This document shows, piece after piece, positions 50,023 through 59,010 of a stretch of DNA of 64,000 bases (position 1 is the first letter of the stretch; the number at the start of each line of letters is the position of its first letter). The translations under genes were made by a program, and so were the position numbers. Below the pieces are notes generated by a model. That model did no database searches. It was not told the DNA's origin and saw only the letters and a list, made by a program, of their open reading frames with translations. Source of the DNA: Hankyongella sp964404985 (lineage in GTDB: Bacteria; Pseudomonadota; Alphaproteobacteria; Sphingomonadales; Sphingomonadaceae); the NCBI GenBank assembly GCA_964404985.1, contig CAYOMD010000008.1:1-64000 (forward strand). Direction: 5' to 3'.

Positions 50023-50040
50023 CCCTTTATGTCCAAAGGG
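50023..50040. promoter_or_regulatory. Hairpin covering the ribosome-binding region of the 48-residue gene
   Basis: CCCTTT (50023-50028) and AAAGGG (50035-50040) form a perfect 6-bp stem with a 6-base loop. On the minus strand one arm, AAAGGG, is the best Shine-Dalgarno candidate, 7 bases before the ATG. The rest of the spacer to 50305 has a possible -35 TTGACA at 50095 but no convincing gene. Confidence 0.4.
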
Positions 50041-50305
50041 CATCTCTACCCATTCCGCAGCGGAAATCCAACCAGTGTCCCCAATCTGGAATCCTTGACA
50101 CCCGACATGACACCCGGTTGGTTTTTCGGGTCACGACATGAGCGTTACAAGACTGAATTTCGGGACAGCTTGCACCACATTGGCACAGACCGTCCCGCCC
50201 TGTACGTCGAAGAACGGCCTCGAAACGTATTTTCGTCAATTATTTCAAAGCACTGAGATCGGCCTTTTCCTTGCAGAGCTACCCCTGACTGCAAGGGAGC
50301 GAAGC

Positions 50306-50521
50306 ATGAATCTCAGCCCACTCACCATCGCGGACACTGAGGTGTACGTGAAGGCCACCAGCCTGATCGCCGACCATGGCGAGTACGCCTGCATAGAGGC
50401 TGCCGCCCGTGCAGACGCAAGCCAGCGCACCGGCAATGTCCTGGAGTTCTCGCACTGGCGCCAGGTTGAGCGTGCCGTCCAGATTCTCCAGATGGAGGAT
50501 ATCATCGGCGACCTGCACTAA
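50306..50521 (+). CDS. Small conserved-looking hypothetical protein
   Basis: 71 residues from ATG 50306, with GGGAG upstream; the open frame extends further 5' but the composition is poor there. MNLSPLTIADTEVYVKATSLI then EYACIEAAARADASQRTG and HWRQVERAVQILQMED are three amphipathic helices. It is soluble. The same plan (A-rich helix, then WRxVxxAI) occurs in small uncharacterised alphaproteobacterial proteins. It lies 60 bp before tamA. Confidence 0.65.
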   Translation: MNLSPLTIADTEVYVKATSLIADHGEYACIEAAARADASQRTGNVLEFSHWRQVERAVQILQMEDIIGDLH

Positions 50522-50581
50522 TACGCAGCTTCTATACGTTTAGGCATTTAACCCCGTATACCGTTGCTTTAAGGGAGAGGC

Positions 50582-52465
50582 GTGCTAGCACTTGCCGTCC
50601 TCCTGCTGCAGGGAGCAACGCCTGCAGATTCTCCGCCTCAGGCCGAGGATAGTTTTCAAGTTCAGCAACGTCCGGATGAGGATGCGCTCGAGCTGCCGAC
50701 GAGTGATGCGGAGCCGGTGGATATCGGCGTAATAGACAGTTCCGTTGATACCGTACGCTATGCCGTCCGCTTCCCCGGCTTTCGGGAAATCGGGCTGGAG
50801 GAGCGCCTGCAGGATGCGTCCACGCTATGGGCACAACGGCGCGAGCCGGCTGCCAGCCGGGCGCAGATCAACCGCCGCTTGCTCGAAGACCGGGATATCG
50901 CACTGCTTCTGCTGCGCAATGACGGCTATTATGGCGCGAGTGTGGCCACTCAGCTTCGTACCGACCCAAAGCAGCCGGGGCAGCTGGTCGCCGAGTTGAG
51001 CGTCGAGCCTGGCGCGCGCTACACGTTCAGCACTGTCCGCATCGATACGCCGGAGCCGGCGCGGTCGCTTGTCGAGTCCCTACTGAACATTCAGTCGGGC
51101 GACATTGTGCAGACCGAGGCGATCCTCGCCGCCGAAGACCGGCTACGGCTGGAGCTGCCCAAGCGAAGCCGCCCGTTCGTCACCCTCTCGGACCGCGACA
51201 TCCTCATCAACCACGACGACGCGACGGCGCGCTACACACTGCAGGTTGATCCCGGGCCGGACGCCGTATTCGGCGATCTGCGCTTCGATGGACGCCACGT
51301 GCTGCGCCACAAGCACATGGCAAGATTGGCCAGATTCAAGACTGGTGAGCCCTATGATCAGCGCCGGGTGGATGACTTGCGTGAGGCGCTAGTGGCGACC
51401 GGCGTCTTCGCGACTGTGCAAATCACGCCCGAACGCCCGCCTGCGGGGGCGCCAGAGCCGGTCGCGGTACCCATCATCGTGCAGACCGAGGCGGCGAAGC
51501 TGCGCACGCTTAACGCCTCGCTCGGCTACGCGACCGACGAAGGCCCCAATGGTGCCATCGGCTGGCAACACCGCAACCTGCTGGGACGCGAGGAGCGCTT
51601 CACGGCGGAAGCCCGCGTCGGCACGATCGAGCAGTCAGCGCTGGCGACACTGGAACTTATCAATTTCAAGCGCCGGGACCAGTCGCTGCAGTTTCCGCTT
51701 ACCTTGAAGCGCGAACGACCGCTGGCCTTCGATGCGGACAGCATTTCCTTCGGCGTCACCCTCACCCGCCAGGCCGGGCCAGTGGTGCAGCGGCGCTGGG
51801 TTGGCAGTCTCGGGACCGAACTCAACGCGACCCGCACGGTGGACAGCTCCGGGGAACGACGCTTCCTCCTGCTCTCGACACCGCTCAGTCTGCGCTATGA
51901 CGCAACCGACGACTTGCTGAATCCGACGCGCGGCTATCGGCTTGGTACCATCCTCGCCCTGGACATCGCATCAGAGGGTAGCTTCTTCTCCTATGGCACC
52001 CTTGAGGCAACCGGCTCCTACTATCTACCCATCGACAGCGAAGGCAGGCTGGTTCTGGCACAGCGGTTGCGCCTCGGCTCCATCGTCGGGGCCGGGCAGC
52101 AGCGGATTCCGGCGACACGCCGCTTTTATGCCGGCGGCGGCGGCTCGATCCGCGGGTTCGGGTTCCAGCGTGTCGGCCCCCGCGACGACGAGGACGACCC
52201 GGCAGGCGGTCGCTCCCTCATCGAGCTGAGCGGCGAACTGCGCTGGCGCATCACCGAGTCCCTCGGCATCGCCCCCTTCATCGATGCCGGCAATGTCTAT
52301 GCCGGGCCGAATCCGGAACTGGATCGCTTTCGTGTCGGTGCCGGACTGGGCTTGCGCTATTACACCAGCTTCGCACCGGTTCGCCTGGATATCGCCACGC
52401 CCTTCCGTCGGCGGAATGGCGAAGAGCGGGTCGCCATCTACGTCAGCGTCGGGCAGAGCTTTTAA
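50582..52465 (+). CDS. tamA: Outer-membrane translocation factor TamA (Omp85 family)
   Basis: 627 residues from a GTG codon preceded by GGGAGAGG. A short signal-like hydrophobic start is followed by three POTRA domains (~65-275) and a 16-strand beta barrel (~290-627). Barrel landmarks include LLNPTRGYRLG, the lid/loop motif GGGGSIRGFGFQRVGP (the VRGF/Y signature of Omp85 proteins) and the ending YVSVGQSF with a C-terminal Phe. It inserts outer-membrane proteins together with TamB, encoded 2 bp downstream. Confidence 0.93.
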   Translation: MLALAVLLLQGATPADSPPQAEDSFQVQQRPDEDALELPTSDAEPVDIGVIDSSVDTVRYAVRFPGFREIGLEERLQDASTLWAQRREPAASRAQINRRLLEDRDIALLLLRNDGYYGASVATQLRTDPKQPGQLVAELSVEPGARYTFSTVRIDTPEPARSLVESLLNIQSGDIVQTEAILAAEDRLRLELPKRSRPFVTLSDRDILINHDDATARYTLQVDPGPDAVFGDLRFDGRHVLRHKHMARLARFKTGEPYDQRRVDDLREALVATGVFATVQITPERPPAGAPEPVAVPIIVQTEAAKLRTLNASLGYATDEGPNGAIGWQHRNLLGREERFTAEARVGTIEQSALATLELINFKRRDQSLQFPLTLKRERPLAFDADSISFGVTLTRQAGPVVQRRWVGSLGTELNATRTVDSSGERRFLLLSTPLSLRYDATDDLLNPTRGYRLGTILALDIASEGSFFSYGTLEATGSYYLPIDSEGRLVLAQRLRLGSIVGAGQQRIPATRRFYAGGGGSIRGFGFQRVGPRDDEDDPAGGRSLIELSGELRWRITESLGIAPFIDAGNVYAGPNPELDRFRVGAGLGLRYYTSFAPVRLDIATPFRRRNGEERVAIYVSVGQSF

Positions 52466-52467
52466 GT

Positions 52468-55400
52468 ATGACGCAGACACCGCCATCGCCGCCCGCCCCT
52501 CGCCGCCTCGGCCGGTGGCTGCTGATGGCCGGAGTGGTCGCGGTCGCCGTGCTTGCCCTGCTGGCAGGCTTGCTCAACGTGCCAGCGGTGCAGCGACTGG
52601 CGCTGAGCGAGCTTGGCGGCTTGCGCACCGAATCTGGACTAGGGGTCAAGGTCGGCGGCTTTCGCGGCTCCCTGTTGTCATCGGCGACGCTTGAGGACAT
52701 CGCGGTGCTGGATCAGCATGGTGTTTTCGCGCAAATCCCGCAGCTGGAACTGCGCTGGAGTCCGTTGGCCGGTCTCTCGGGCCGGGTTGCAATCGAGCGG
52801 CTGCATGCGCCGCAGGCAAGCATTCTGCGCAAGCCGGAGTTACGGGCAACCCCGCCGACGGACGAACCGCTGCTGCCTGACATCAGCATCTCCCTTGGTA
52901 GCTTGAGCATTGACCGGCTGACCCTGGGGCGGGCCCTGATGGAGGGCGATGCACGGGTGGTTCGCGTCGATGCCTCAGGAACGCTGTACCGGCGCGTGAT
53001 GGACCTGCGCGCCAGCATCACTGCGGAACAGGGCGGAGACCTGGCACTGCTGGAGATGCGTGCCGGCGAGGTCACGCGTCAGTTCGACATCGAGGCGCGC
53101 GCGGTATCACCGGCCGGTGGTGTGCTTGCCCGCGTCGCCGGGCTGCCGGAGGGGTTCGCCCTGGTCGTCACCGGAGATGGTGACTGGGCACAGTGGCGTG
53201 GTCGCCTGCGGGCGCTGATCGGCGGCAAACCGCTGGCTACCCTGCGGCTGCGCCAGAACAACGGCTTGCTGAGCGCCGGTGGCCGTCTGCTGCAGCACCC
53301 GCGGTTGCCCAAGGCCGCCAACAGCCTGATCCATGAGGCTGCAATCATCGGGATTGCCGGCAGACTCGAGGACAGGACACTGAGTGCGGCGCTGCAGGCC
53401 AGCAGTGCGCGCGGCAGTCTGCTGGCCAGAGGGATCATCAATCTCGACAGCCGGGCTGTCCCTGCTGCGGCCCTCACCGCCCGTCTGGCCGACACCGGGG
53501 ATATCATCCCCGAGATTCGGGCACAGGAGCTGAGCCTGAGCGCGCGCGGTAGTGGCGTACCGGATGACTTCCGGGTCGAAATCGACGCCACAGCCGAGGC
53601 GGCAACCCGGCGCACTATAGCTGTGAGCCGGCCCAAATTCAGCGCGGTTATCGCCAGCAAGGACGGGACACTGAGCGGCCCGGTGACCCTGGCCGCCGGG
53701 CGGATGACTGGGGTTGACCGACAAGCTGATCCTTGGTTGCGCGACCTCGTGCTCAGCGGTCCGCTGCGTCTGGAGCGGGCCACGCAAGACCTCAGCCTGG
53801 ATGGAGTACGCCTCACGCACCCGAACGGAGCGGCGACCGTGCGCGGCGCGGTCGCACTCAAGAATTATACCGGCACGCTGACGGTGGAAGCTGCACTCAA
53901 GGCACTGGATGTTCGCGAACATGCGCGGATCAGCGGCGGCACACTCAAAGCCGATGTGACGCTGAACGGCAAGGCGCTGCCGGCGATCACCGGCACGGCG
54001 GACCTGCGCAGCCTGGAGCCGCACAGCCGGGCCATCGCGCGCTGGCTTGGCGGCCCGGCGACACTCGCGAGCCGCTTTGCCTGGTCGCGAACGGATGGCA
54101 TGCGGCTGGACCGCTTGACCCTCGGTGCGCCACTGGCGCAGGTGACGGGTGCGGGCCGCCTTGATGCAGACGGGACGATCACCGGGCAGGCACAGGCACG
54201 CCTCACCTCGCTGGCAGGGGCCGACCATCCGGAAAGCGGGGTTGTGACGGCACGCGCCACGGTCAGCGGCAAGGTCACGCGCCCCGTCGTCAAGGCGACG
54301 GCCTTCGTGCCGAAACTCCTGCTGGCCGGGCAGACATTCGCCCAGGTGCGTGCCGATATTACCCCGACGGGAGACGAGCATCGGCTTCGCCTGGACGGCC
54401 GCTCGAGCCTTGGTCCGCTGAATACCGAGGCTATAATTCGTCTGACGGATACCATCGACATCCGCGAACTCCAGGCGTCGCTCGGGGACTGGTCGCTCAC
54501 CGGTGGCCTCACCATCCGCGATACTCTGGCAAACGGCGATCTGCTGCTGAGCGGACGCGGCCTGCGTGCCAATCTGCGGGCCATGGCGGACGGCGGGGTC
54601 CAGCACATCCGCTTTGCCGCAAGTGCCGATCGCGCGCGTATCGCGCCCGGCGTCAATTTCGCCATTGGCAGCCTTCGGGGTGCCGGCGATGTGCGACTGG
54701 GGGCCACACCCCAAGTGACGGCGACACTCTCGGTCGAGGATGCGGTTTACCAGGATATCGCGCTTGATCGCCTGCGCCTTGATGCCCGGCCGATTGCCGG
54801 CGACCGGCATGCCATTGACCTGCAACTGCTGGGCACGCGTGACGCCGCCTTCAACGTCTCGAGCGCCATCCAGCTCGGCAAGGACGGAGCAACGGTCACA
54901 CTGCGCGGCGCACTGGCCGAGCAGGCGCTGTCCACGGCCGCACCGGCGCAGATCGTCCGGCGCGGCGCGGTCTGGACCCTGGAGCCTGCACGTCTGCAGA
55001 TCGGCACAGCAGGGATCGATCTCTCCGGCGTCTGGGAGCCGCAGGCGGCCAGCCTGCGCGCAAACGCCCGCGACTTCGACCTCGGGCTGCTCCAGTTCGC
55101 TGCCCCGCGCCTCACGCTCTCAGGGCGGGCCAGCAGCAGCCTGACGGCCGCCTGGCAGAACAGCCGGTTGAAAGCCGCCGACATCGCGCTGGCGATTCGC
55201 GGCCTGCGTCGATCCGGCCTCAGTTCCGCCTCCACACCGGTTGACGTGCAGATCACCGGCAGACTGGACCATGAGACAGCCGGACTGGCATTGGACGCCC
55301 ATGTCGGCGCGACCCAGGTCGGTCTGGTGCGGCTCAAGATCCAACCGGTATCCGGAGCCACCACCCCGCTCGTGGATCGTATCATGCAGGCTCCGATCCA

Positions 55401-56673
55401 GGGGCGTGTCCGCTGGAACGGCCCGGCAGAGTCGCTCTGGGCATTGGCAGCACAAGAGGGTCATGACGTCGCCGGCCCGATTGCCTTGCGTGCGGATATC
55501 AGCGGGTTGGTCGGCGATCCCGATGTCCGCGGTCAGTTCCGCGCGCGTGGCGCCCGCTACGAAAACCTGCAACTCGGGGCCAAAGTGACTGATTTCACCA
55601 TGCAAGGCAGCTTTGCCGGGCCAACCATCAAGATCGAAGAGGCGCAAGGCAAGGTCGGCAAGCAAGGTACGATCGGGGTGAGCGGCACGGCCACACTCTC
55701 GTCAGCACGCGGATGGCCTGCCGCGATCCGCATGACACTCAACAACGCAGAACTCATCAGCCGAGATGATGCAGACATCCAGGGAACCGGCACAATCGAC
55801 CTCAGCTACGGACCGGACGGCGGCAACATCAGCGGCAAGCTGGAGGTGTCGCGCGCGCGCGTGCGGCTCGGCGGCGCGGCGCGGACCACAATCCCCCAGA
55901 TCGAGGTGCGCGAGACTGGCCTTAGCGTCCGCCCGGTCCTGCCGGAACAACGGCGCAAAAAGCCATGGCGCCTCGACCTTGCGATCGACGCGTCGCAGCG
56001 AGTCAACGTCAGCGGCAAGGGGCTGGTGTCGGAATGGCGCAGTCGGCTGTCTGTCACCGGTACGGTCAATGCGCCGCAGATCAACGGCAGGCTTGATCTC
56101 ATTCGTGGCAACTATGAGTTCGCAGGACGGCGCTTTGACTTGAGCCGCGGAGATATTACGTTCTCCGGGAGCGGCACGGACCCCGCGCTCGACATCGTGG
56201 CGACAGCACCGATTGACGGCGGCACGGCGATCATCAGTATCGGCGGAACCGGCCGCCAGCCACGTGTCACCTTCTCCTCCTCGCCGGCATTGCCGCAGGA
56301 TGAGGTGTTGGCACGGCTTCTGTTCGGGGCGTCGGTCGCCAATTTGTCGGCACCTGATGCGGTGCAGCTTGCCAGCGCTTTGGCAAGCCTGCAAAGCGCC
56401 GGGCGCGGACTGGATGTCATCGGCCAGGTCCAGCGGCTGACCGGGATCGACAGGATCCGGGTTCTGGGCCCAGATGCCAAACGCGGCACCGGAACGGTCT
56501 ATGCCGGGGGAAAATACATAACGGATCGTGTGTATGTTGAAGTCAGAACAGATGGTGCGGGGTATACGGCAACGGTATTCGAAATCGCCTTGACTCGCAC
56601 CCTCTCGATATTGTCCGAACTTGCGACGCTCGGCGGTACGAACGCATCGCTCAACTGGTCGCGTGATTACTGA
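52468..56673 (+). CDS. tamB: Inner-membrane-anchored translocation/lipid transport protein TamB
   Basis: 1401 residues. One N-terminal membrane helix (~15-35, RWLLMAGVVAVAVLALLAG) is followed by a very long beta-taco/AsmA-like body and the C-terminal DUF490 domain (~1050-1401). The ending has AGGKYITDRVYVEVRTDG and GGTNASLNWSRDY, typical of TamB, which contacts TamA POTRA1. It spans the periplasm and supports OMP insertion and phospholipid transport. It starts 2 bp after tamA. Confidence 0.94.
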   Translation: MTQTPPSPPAPRRLGRWLLMAGVVAVAVLALLAGLLNVPAVQRLALSELGGLRTESGLGVKVGGFRGSLLSSATLEDIAVLDQHGVFAQIPQLELRWSPLAGLSGRVAIERLHAPQASILRKPELRATPPTDEPLLPDISISLGSLSIDRLTLGRALMEGDARVVRVDASGTLYRRVMDLRASITAEQGGDLALLEMRAGEVTRQFDIEARAVSPAGGVLARVAGLPEGFALVVTGDGDWAQWRGRLRALIGGKPLATLRLRQNNGLLSAGGRLLQHPRLPKAANSLIHEAAIIGIAGRLEDRTLSAALQASSARGSLLARGIINLDSRAVPAAALTARLADTGDIIPEIRAQELSLSARGSGVPDDFRVEIDATAEAATRRTIAVSRPKFSAVIASKDGTLSGPVTLAAGRMTGVDRQADPWLRDLVLSGPLRLERATQDLSLDGVRLTHPNGAATVRGAVALKNYTGTLTVEAALKALDVREHARISGGTLKADVTLNGKALPAITGTADLRSLEPHSRAIARWLGGPATLASRFAWSRTDGMRLDRLTLGAPLAQVTGAGRLDADGTITGQAQARLTSLAGADHPESGVVTARATVSGKVTRPVVKATAFVPKLLLAGQTFAQVRADITPTGDEHRLRLDGRSSLGPLNTEAIIRLTDTIDIRELQASLGDWSLTGGLTIRDTLANGDLLLSGRGLRANLRAMADGGVQHIRFAASADRARIAPGVNFAIGSLRGAGDVRLGATPQVTATLSVEDAVYQDIALDRLRLDARPIAGDRHAIDLQLLGTRDAAFNVSSAIQLGKDGATVTLRGALAEQALSTAAPAQIVRRGAVWTLEPARLQIGTAGIDLSGVWEPQAASLRANARDFDLGLLQFAAPRLTLSGRASSSLTAAWQNSRLKAADIALAIRGLRRSGLSSASTPVDVQITGRLDHETAGLALDAHVGATQVGLVRLKIQPVSGATTPLVDRIMQAPIQGRVRWNGPAESLWALAAQEGHDVAGPIALRADISGLVGDPDVRGQFRARGARYENLQLGAKVTDFTMQGSFAGPTIKIEEAQGKVGKQGTIGVSGTATLSSARGWPAAIRMTLNNAELISRDDADIQGTGTIDLSYGPDGGNISGKLEVSRARVRLGGAARTTIPQIEVRETGLSVRPVLPEQRRKKPWRLDLAIDASQRVNVSGKGLVSEWRSRLSVTGTVNAPQINGRLDLIRGNYEFAGRRFDLSRGDITFSGSGTDPALDIVATAPIDGGTAIISIGGTGRQPRVTFSSSPALPQDEVLARLLFGASVANLSAPDAVQLASALASLQSAGRGLDVIGQVQRLTGIDRIRVLGPDAKRGTGTVYAGGKYITDRVYVEVRTDGAGYTATVFEIALTRTLSILSELATLGGTNASLNWSRDY

Positions 56674-56690
56674 CCTCGGTACAGGACACC

Positions 56691-57347
56691 ATGGCAACTC
56701 TAGACCTCTATTACTGGCCCACGCCAAACGCCCACAAAATCACCATTCTGCTGGAAGAGCTCGGGCTTGCCTATGAAATCCGCCCGGTCAATCTGGCGGC
56801 AGGAGCCCAGTTCGAGCCGGCTTTTCTGGCGATCTCTCCCAACAATCGCGTGCCCGCTCTGGTGGACAATGCCCCGGCGGATGGTGGTGCACCGATCTCG
56901 CTGTTCGAGTCGGGCGCGATCATGACCTACCTGGCCGAGAAGACTGGCCGGTTTCTGCCTGCAGAGCCGAGGGCGCGCGCTGAAGTGCTATCCTGGCTGT
57001 TCTGGCAGATGTCAGGCGTCGGCCCGATGTTCGGCCAGGCCTTTCACTTCATCGCCCACGCGCCCGAGCATATTCCCTATGCCGTGGAGCGCTACACCCA
57101 GGAGTCGGACCGGTTGCTGAGCGTGCTCGACCAGCACCTGAGCACACGTGACTATGTGGCAGCAGACTACTCGATTGCGGACATGGCGATCTTCCCGTGG
57201 ATCAAGAGCCTGCACAAGATCAACCACAGCACGGATGCCTACACGGCGGTGCAGGCCTGGGTTGAGCGGCTGAAGGCGCGCCCGGCTATCGCACGTGCCT
57301 ATGCTCATGCCGCGCTGGTCACCAAGCCGGCTGCATCTGCTGCGTGA
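56691..57347 (+). CDS. yfcG: Glutathione S-transferase family protein, YfcG-like
   Basis: 218 residues. The thioredoxin-like domain has TPNAHKITILLEELGL, RISPNNRVPALVD-type (here AISPNNRVPALVD) and LFESGAIMTYLAEKTGRFLP, which closely follow E. coli YfcG. The helical domain has WLFWQMSGVGPMFGQAFHF and YSIADMAIFPW. YfcG has glutathione-dependent disulfide reductase activity and lacks an active-site Cys, as does this protein. Its stop overlaps the CHAD gene by 4 bp. Confidence 0.92.
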   Translation: MATLDLYYWPTPNAHKITILLEELGLAYEIRPVNLAAGAQFEPAFLAISPNNRVPALVDNAPADGGAPISLFESGAIMTYLAEKTGRFLPAEPRARAEVLSWLFWQMSGVGPMFGQAFHFIAHAPEHIPYAVERYTQESDRLLSVLDQHLSTRDYVAADYSIADMAIFPWIKSLHKINHSTDAYTAVQAWVERLKARPAIARAYAHAALVTKPAASAA

Positions 57348-58255
57348 GCGCTCCGTCTGCGCCCGCCACCGTTCCGGCGGCGCTGGCGCGGGCCATCCGC
57401 CGCCTTGAGCACACCCTCGATGACCGAATACCCGCCCTCATCCGTGGCGAGGACCCGGACTATGGCCGCGCAGTCCGGGTTGCAGTCCGCAAACTCCGGG
57501 TGATCCTTGGTGTCCGGGGTGTCGCTGTTCTCGGGCGCAAGACAGCGCGTAACCTAACCGCGGATCTGCGCTGGCTCGGGCGTCTGCTTGGCCAGCCGCG
57601 TGATCTGGCGCTGGTGCGCGCCGGCTTGGCGGGTGCGCCGTCGCCCTGGCTCTCCCGCGCGTTCCAATATGCGCACGGGGCTGCGCTGCGGCAGGCAGCA
57701 CTGGGCCTGCGCGGCCCGCACCTTGCGCGACTCAGGCTCCAGCTTGCGCAGGCGGGGGCGGCACTGGATCAGGCTGAGCCGATGGCGCTTGAGCCCACCG
57801 CTGCCAGGCGCGCGCTGCGCCTTCTGGACCAAGCAATCGACCGTGGCGCACGGGTAAAGGGTCAGCAGGATATCATCGCCGCACACGAGTTCCGCAAGGC
57901 GATCCGCAAGCTGCGCTATTGCTGCGACTTGCTTAAAGCACACAAGCAGACGCCCTGGCGGCAGGCGCTCGCGGTCGAGATGCGCGAGCTTCAGGATTGG
58001 CTGGGCCATTTTCAGGACCTTGCAACCCGGGTGATGATTCTCAGTCACCTGGTTGACCGCCAACGGCTCGACGGACGAGAGGTCGCCGATCTGCAGTGCG
58101 CCGAACAATGGATTGCGGCCGATCAGGCCCGCCTTCAGGCCGCATTGTTGCGTTTTCCAGCCCGCTATGCCGCATTCGTCGCGGCTGTTGAGGCTGCTGA
58201 CGTCCGCCCGGCACTCGAAAGGCTGGCCAATCCCGGCCCTTGCGGAGTTGGTTAA
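57344..58255 (+). CDS. CHAD-domain protein
   Basis: 303 residues from GTG 57344. The protein is all-helical with the repeated basic signature of CHAD domains: VRVAVRKLRVILG (~45), LRWLGRLLGQPRDLALVR (~75-92), HEFRKAIRKLRYCCDLL (~180) and LQDWLGHFQDLATRVMI. CHAD domains bind inorganic polyphosphate and are often near polyphosphate genes, though none is seen here. It is translationally coupled to the yfcG-like gene. Confidence 0.9.
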   Translation: MSAPSAPATVPAALARAIRRLEHTLDDRIPALIRGEDPDYGRAVRVAVRKLRVILGVRGVAVLGRKTARNLTADLRWLGRLLGQPRDLALVRAGLAGAPSPWLSRAFQYAHGAALRQAALGLRGPHLARLRLQLAQAGAALDQAEPMALEPTAARRALRLLDQAIDRGARVKGQQDIIAAHEFRKAIRKLRYCCDLLKAHKQTPWRQALAVEMRELQDWLGHFQDLATRVMILSHLVDRQRLDGREVADLQCAEQWIAADQARLQAALLRFPARYAAFVAAVEAADVRPALERLANPGPCGVG

Positions 58256-58272
58256 GGACGCCTGCTCAGTCT

Positions 58273-58515
58273 CTAGACCATGGACTGGGCGCTGCCGCCC
58301 GAGTCGCCGTCAAGTGGCAGGAGACCGAGTGCGGCCACCCGGCCGTCCCGCAACTGCGTCAGTTCGAACTCCAGCCGCTGGCCGGTCAACAGGGTGGAGA
58401 GCCCCGCGCGGCGCACTGCGGATGCATGCACGAAGACATCTTTGGGGCCATATTCCGGCCGGATGAAGCCGAAGCCCTTGGCCTTGCTGAACCAGCGCAC
58501 TTCCCCTCGCGCCAT
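58273..58515 (-). CDS. Cold-shock-domain protein
   Basis: 80 residues from ATG 58515, chosen because GGAGA lies at a suitable distance. The OB-fold carries RNP1 KGFGFI (~14-19) and RNP2 VFVHAS (~28-33), so nucleic-acid binding should be intact. The C-terminal ~15 residues are extra. It acts as an RNA chaperone or cold-adaptation protein. It converges on the CHAD gene, which ends 17 bp away, and lies downstream of the JAMM gene. Confidence 0.92.
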   Translation of the reverse strand: MARGEVRWFSKAKGFGFIRPEYGPKDVFVHASAVRRAGLSTLLTGQRLEFELTQLRDGRVAALGLLPLDGDSGGSAQSMV

Positions 58516-58543
58516 TTCCACTCTCCAATCAATATCTTATATG

Positions 58544-58984
58544 CTAATTTACCAAGACAATCTCAACAGGCTCAAACGTGAATCCGCTTTGGTTACCGAC
58601 TGATATATATCCCTCTAATGACATGCCTGCGACAAGCAGCCAGATTTCACCAGCCCGCCCGATGCCGGCGCGGTCGCGAGCCGACATCCCGGGAGCACCG
58701 CTCGGGTGTGAATGGTAATAGCCCAGTATTGCCGGTCCGCCCATGCGCGCACGCCTGTGTGCGGCGATCAGCGTTGCCGGGTCGATCTCGAAGCGGATCA
58801 AGGGTTCGGCAGCGATATTATCCACCGGGTGTACGGCCTCAATGAGAGTATCGCGCCCAAACAGCAGGCCACAGCATTCCTGCGGGTGTGCGACGGCTGC
58901 AAACAGCAACAGCAGGTCCCGGTGATCATGGCGCAGTTGAATCTGCACGGCGGCTTCCCAAATATATCCGGGGCGGCTGACCAT
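58544..58984 (-). CDS. JAMM/Mov34 metalloprotease-like protein
   Basis: 146 residues with the JAMM signature: Glu in HPQECCGLLFG (~33-43), then YYHSHPSGAPGMSARDRAG (~89-107), supplying the two zinc His and the Asp, all intact. Bacterial stand-alone JAMM proteins cleave ubiquitin-like or sulfur-carrier fusion proteins, or act in cysteine synthesis with CysO-like partners. No sulfur-carrier gene is adjacent. It is divergent from the rluD-like gene with a 26-bp spacer. Confidence 0.88.
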   Translation of the reverse strand: MVSRPGYIWEAAVQIQLRHDHRDLLLLFAAVAHPQECCGLLFGRDTLIEAVHPVDNIAAEPLIRFEIDPATLIAAHRRARMGGPAILGYYHSHPSGAPGMSARDRAGIGRAGEIWLLVAGMSLEGYISVGNQSGFTFEPVEIVLVN

Positions 58985-59010
58985 CGTCCACCCTCATACC
59001 GGACCTGTTC

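Noticed and set aside
49453..50043. 196-codon minus-strand frame opposite the S24 repressor
   Set aside because: Shadow frame. The real minus-strand gene here is the 48-codon frame at 49869-50015 in another phase.
53107..54825. 572-codon minus-strand open frame in tamB
   Set aside because: tamB is continuous and well supported on the plus strand; the antisense frame reflects GC-rich codon structure.
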